This document shows, piece by piece, positions 6,391 to 7,269 of a DNA stretch of 7,269 nt. A model generated the notes under the pieces. It worked only from the letters and a program-made list of their open reading frames with translations, had not been told where the DNA came from and made no database searches. Every line of letters begins with the position of its first letter. The first letter of the stretch is position 1. The translations under genes and the position numbers were made by a program. Origin of the DNA: an uncultured Bacillota bacterium (lineage in GTDB: Bacteria; Bacillota; Clostridia; Peptostreptococcales; Anaerovoracaceae); contig CAMNJK010000076.1 of NCBI GenBank assembly GCA_946541435.1, forward strand, positions 1 to 7,269, given 5' to 3'.

Positions 6391-6396
6391 ACCTCC
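6391..6396 (-). promoter_or_regulatory. Ribosome binding site of serC
   Basis: GGAGGT on the minus strand, six bases before the ATG at 6384; a near-ideal Shine-Dalgarno. Confidence 0.85.
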
Positions 6397-6461
6397 ATTT
6401 ATATTGACGTTATATGATATGCATCTGTCACAGGATACAGGGTCTCCCCCATGCCCTATAC

Positions 6462-6502
6462 ACCAGTTATTGTATCACGAACCAATCTGAAATACTACTG
6501 GT
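6462..6502. repeat. Imperfect inverted repeat in the serC-nth divergent promoter region
   Basis: ACCAGTTATT (6462-6471) is mirrored by AATA-CT-ACTGGT (6491-6502). This gives ten base pairs interrupted by a two-base bulge, around a 19-base centre. The left arm overlaps the candidate serC -10 element, so it could be an operator for a dimeric regulator. No known binding motif was recognised. Confidence 0.4.
6469..6477 (-). promoter_or_regulatory. Candidate extended -10 promoter for the serC cluster
   Basis: The minus strand reads TGATACAAT, an extended -10 (TGn plus TACAAT). No convincing -35 lies 16-18 bases upstream. It would give a leader of about 80 bases before the serC ATG. Inference from sequence match only. 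Confidence 0.4.
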
Positions 6503-6568
6503 TCTTCATGATTTCTGACACTTCTTCACATTAATATGGAAACATTCAGCACACATCCGGATGATCTG

Positions 6569-6577
6569 TGTTATATT
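6569..6577 (+). promoter_or_regulatory. Candidate extended -10 promoter for nth
   Basis: TGTTATATT is TGn followed by TATATT, five of six matches to TATAAT. Transcription would begin near 6584, about 23 bases before the nth ATG. The -35 region is weak. Confidence 0.4.
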
Positions 6578-6594
6578 TGAATCAGCTCAGATAC

Positions 6595-6601
6595 GGAGGA
6601 G
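6595..6601 (+). promoter_or_regulatory. Ribosome binding site deciding the nth start
   Basis: GGAGGAG ends five bases before the ATG at 6607. The in-frame GTG at 6568 lies upstream of it and has no such site. Confidence 0.85.
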
Positions 6602-6606
6602 TTGCA

Positions 6607-7248
6607 ATGGCAAAAAAGAGATTTACACCGGCAGAGGTCACGGAGATCCTGGACCTGCTGCGAAAAGAATACCCCGAAGCGACCTGCGCCCTGGATTTCG
6701 GCACCACATTCCAGCTTCTGATCAGTGTTGTCCTGTCCGCCCAGACCACCGACGTGAGCGTCAATAAGGTCACCCCCGGCCTCTTCGCCAGGTACCCGGA
6801 CGCCTTCGCCCTCGCAAAGGCTGGCCAGGACGATGTGATCGAGCTGATCCGGACCATCGGCATGTACAAGACCAAATCAAAAAACATCATCCGCCTGTCC
6901 CAGGAGCTCTGCGAAAAACATGACGGGATCGTCCCTGAGGATTATGATGCCCTGGTGGCCCTGCCGGGCGTGGGCAGAAAGACCGCCAACGTGGTCCTGG
7001 CAGAGGGCTTCGGCCACCAGCGCATCGCCGTGGACACCCATGTCTTCCGTGTATCCAACAGGATCGGCCTGGCCGACGAAAAGGACGTATTGAAAACGGA
7101 ATACGCCCTGATGGACATCCTGCCGGAGGACCGCTGGACCGAAGCCCACCACACCATCATCTTCCACGGCCGCCGCTGCTGCAGCGCCCGGAAACCCGGC
7201 TGCGAGACCTGCGTCATCGCCGGCCTCTGCCGGAAGGTTGGGGTGTAA
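6607..7248 (+). CDS. nth: Endonuclease III (DNA glycosylase / AP lyase)
   Basis: A bifunctional base-excision repair enzyme that removes oxidised pyrimidines and cleaves the resulting abasic site by beta-elimination. The protein has 213 residues (E. coli Nth 211). LISVVLSAQTTD (residues 38-49) is the conserved early helix of the HhH-GPD fold. The helix-hairpin-helix LPGVGRKTANVV (119-130) carries the catalytic lysine K125, and VDTH has the catalytic aspartate D143. Cysteines 192, 199, 202 and 208 have the spacing C-x6-C-x2-C-x5-C of the [4Fe-4S] loop. The start is chosen from GGAGGAG five bases upstream; an upstream in-frame GTG would add 13 residues without family support. It is divergent from serC. 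The window ends 21 bases after the stop, so downstream partners are unseen. Confidence 0.97.
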   Translation: MAKKRFTPAEVTEILDLLRKEYPEATCALDFGTTFQLLISVVLSAQTTDVSVNKVTPGLFARYPDAFALAKAGQDDVIELIRTIGMYKTKSKNIIRLSQELCEKHDGIVPEDYDALVALPGVGRKTANVVLAEGFGHQRIAVDTHVFRVSNRIGLADEKDVLKTEYALMDILPEDRWTEAHHTIIFHGRRCCSARKPGCETCVIAGLCRKVGV

Positions 7249-7269
7249 GGACCCGGCCAGCCTTTGCAA

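Noticed and set aside
5398..6417. 339-codon plus-strand open frame antisense to serC
   Set aside because: Codon-aligned shadow of a fully conserved serC.
6431..6460. Hairpin around ATACAGGG...CCCTATA upstream of serC
   Set aside because: Only about four strong pairs plus a mismatch and no following T run; too weak to call.
6397..6560. T-box or riboswitch leader upstream of serC
   Set aside because: The leader is short and lacks a T-box consensus (AGGGTGGNACCGCG-like) or a terminator hairpin with a U run.
6568..6606. GTG at 6568 as the nth start
   Set aside because: It lies inside the candidate -10 and upstream of the strong GGAGGAG; the added 13 residues are not part of the Nth family.

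Overview
The window looks like a stretch of chromosome from a Bacillota bacterium, most likely a Clostridia-type anaerobe with GC-rich genes. The basis is the style of UvrC and SerC, the purine-rich GGAGG-type ribosome binding sites in front of most genes, and AT-rich intergenic spacers between GC-rich coding regions. I cannot name a genus. There is no sign of phage, insertion sequence, plasmid, CRISPR array, tRNA or rRNA. All complete genes look intact.

Layout. Positions 1-187 (minus) hold the first 62 codons of a GNAT-type acetyltransferase that runs off the left edge. Positions 188-410 are a divergent promoter region. Positions 411-965 (plus) hold a second, complete GNAT acetyltransferase whose N-terminus resembles that of the first. 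It converges on a three-gene minus-strand cluster, read right to left: serC (phosphoserine aminotransferase, 6384-5293), a D-alanyl-D-alanine carboxypeptidase of the DacF/PBP5 family (5250-3154) and uvrC (3116-993). The gaps between these three are about 40 bases each, which suggests one transcript. Positions 6385-6606 are a second divergent promoter region. Positions 6607-7248 (plus) hold nth (endonuclease III).

Functions. Four genes are recognisable housekeeping functions: serine biosynthesis, peptidoglycan trimming, nucleotide excision repair and base excision repair. UvrC and Nth both show the cysteine spacing of a [4Fe-4S] cluster. The two GNAT proteins have no assignable substrate.

What stands out. 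The carboxypeptidase carries an unusual, roughly 257-residue, low-complexity, very basic tail after its C-terminal membrane helix. A run of nine A residues lies just after the helix-encoding segment; slippage there in either direction would give a nearly tail-less protein. UvrC is about 100 residues longer than usual because of two charged insertions. I see no clearly new multi-gene system; the tailed carboxypeptidase is the best candidate for something undescribed.
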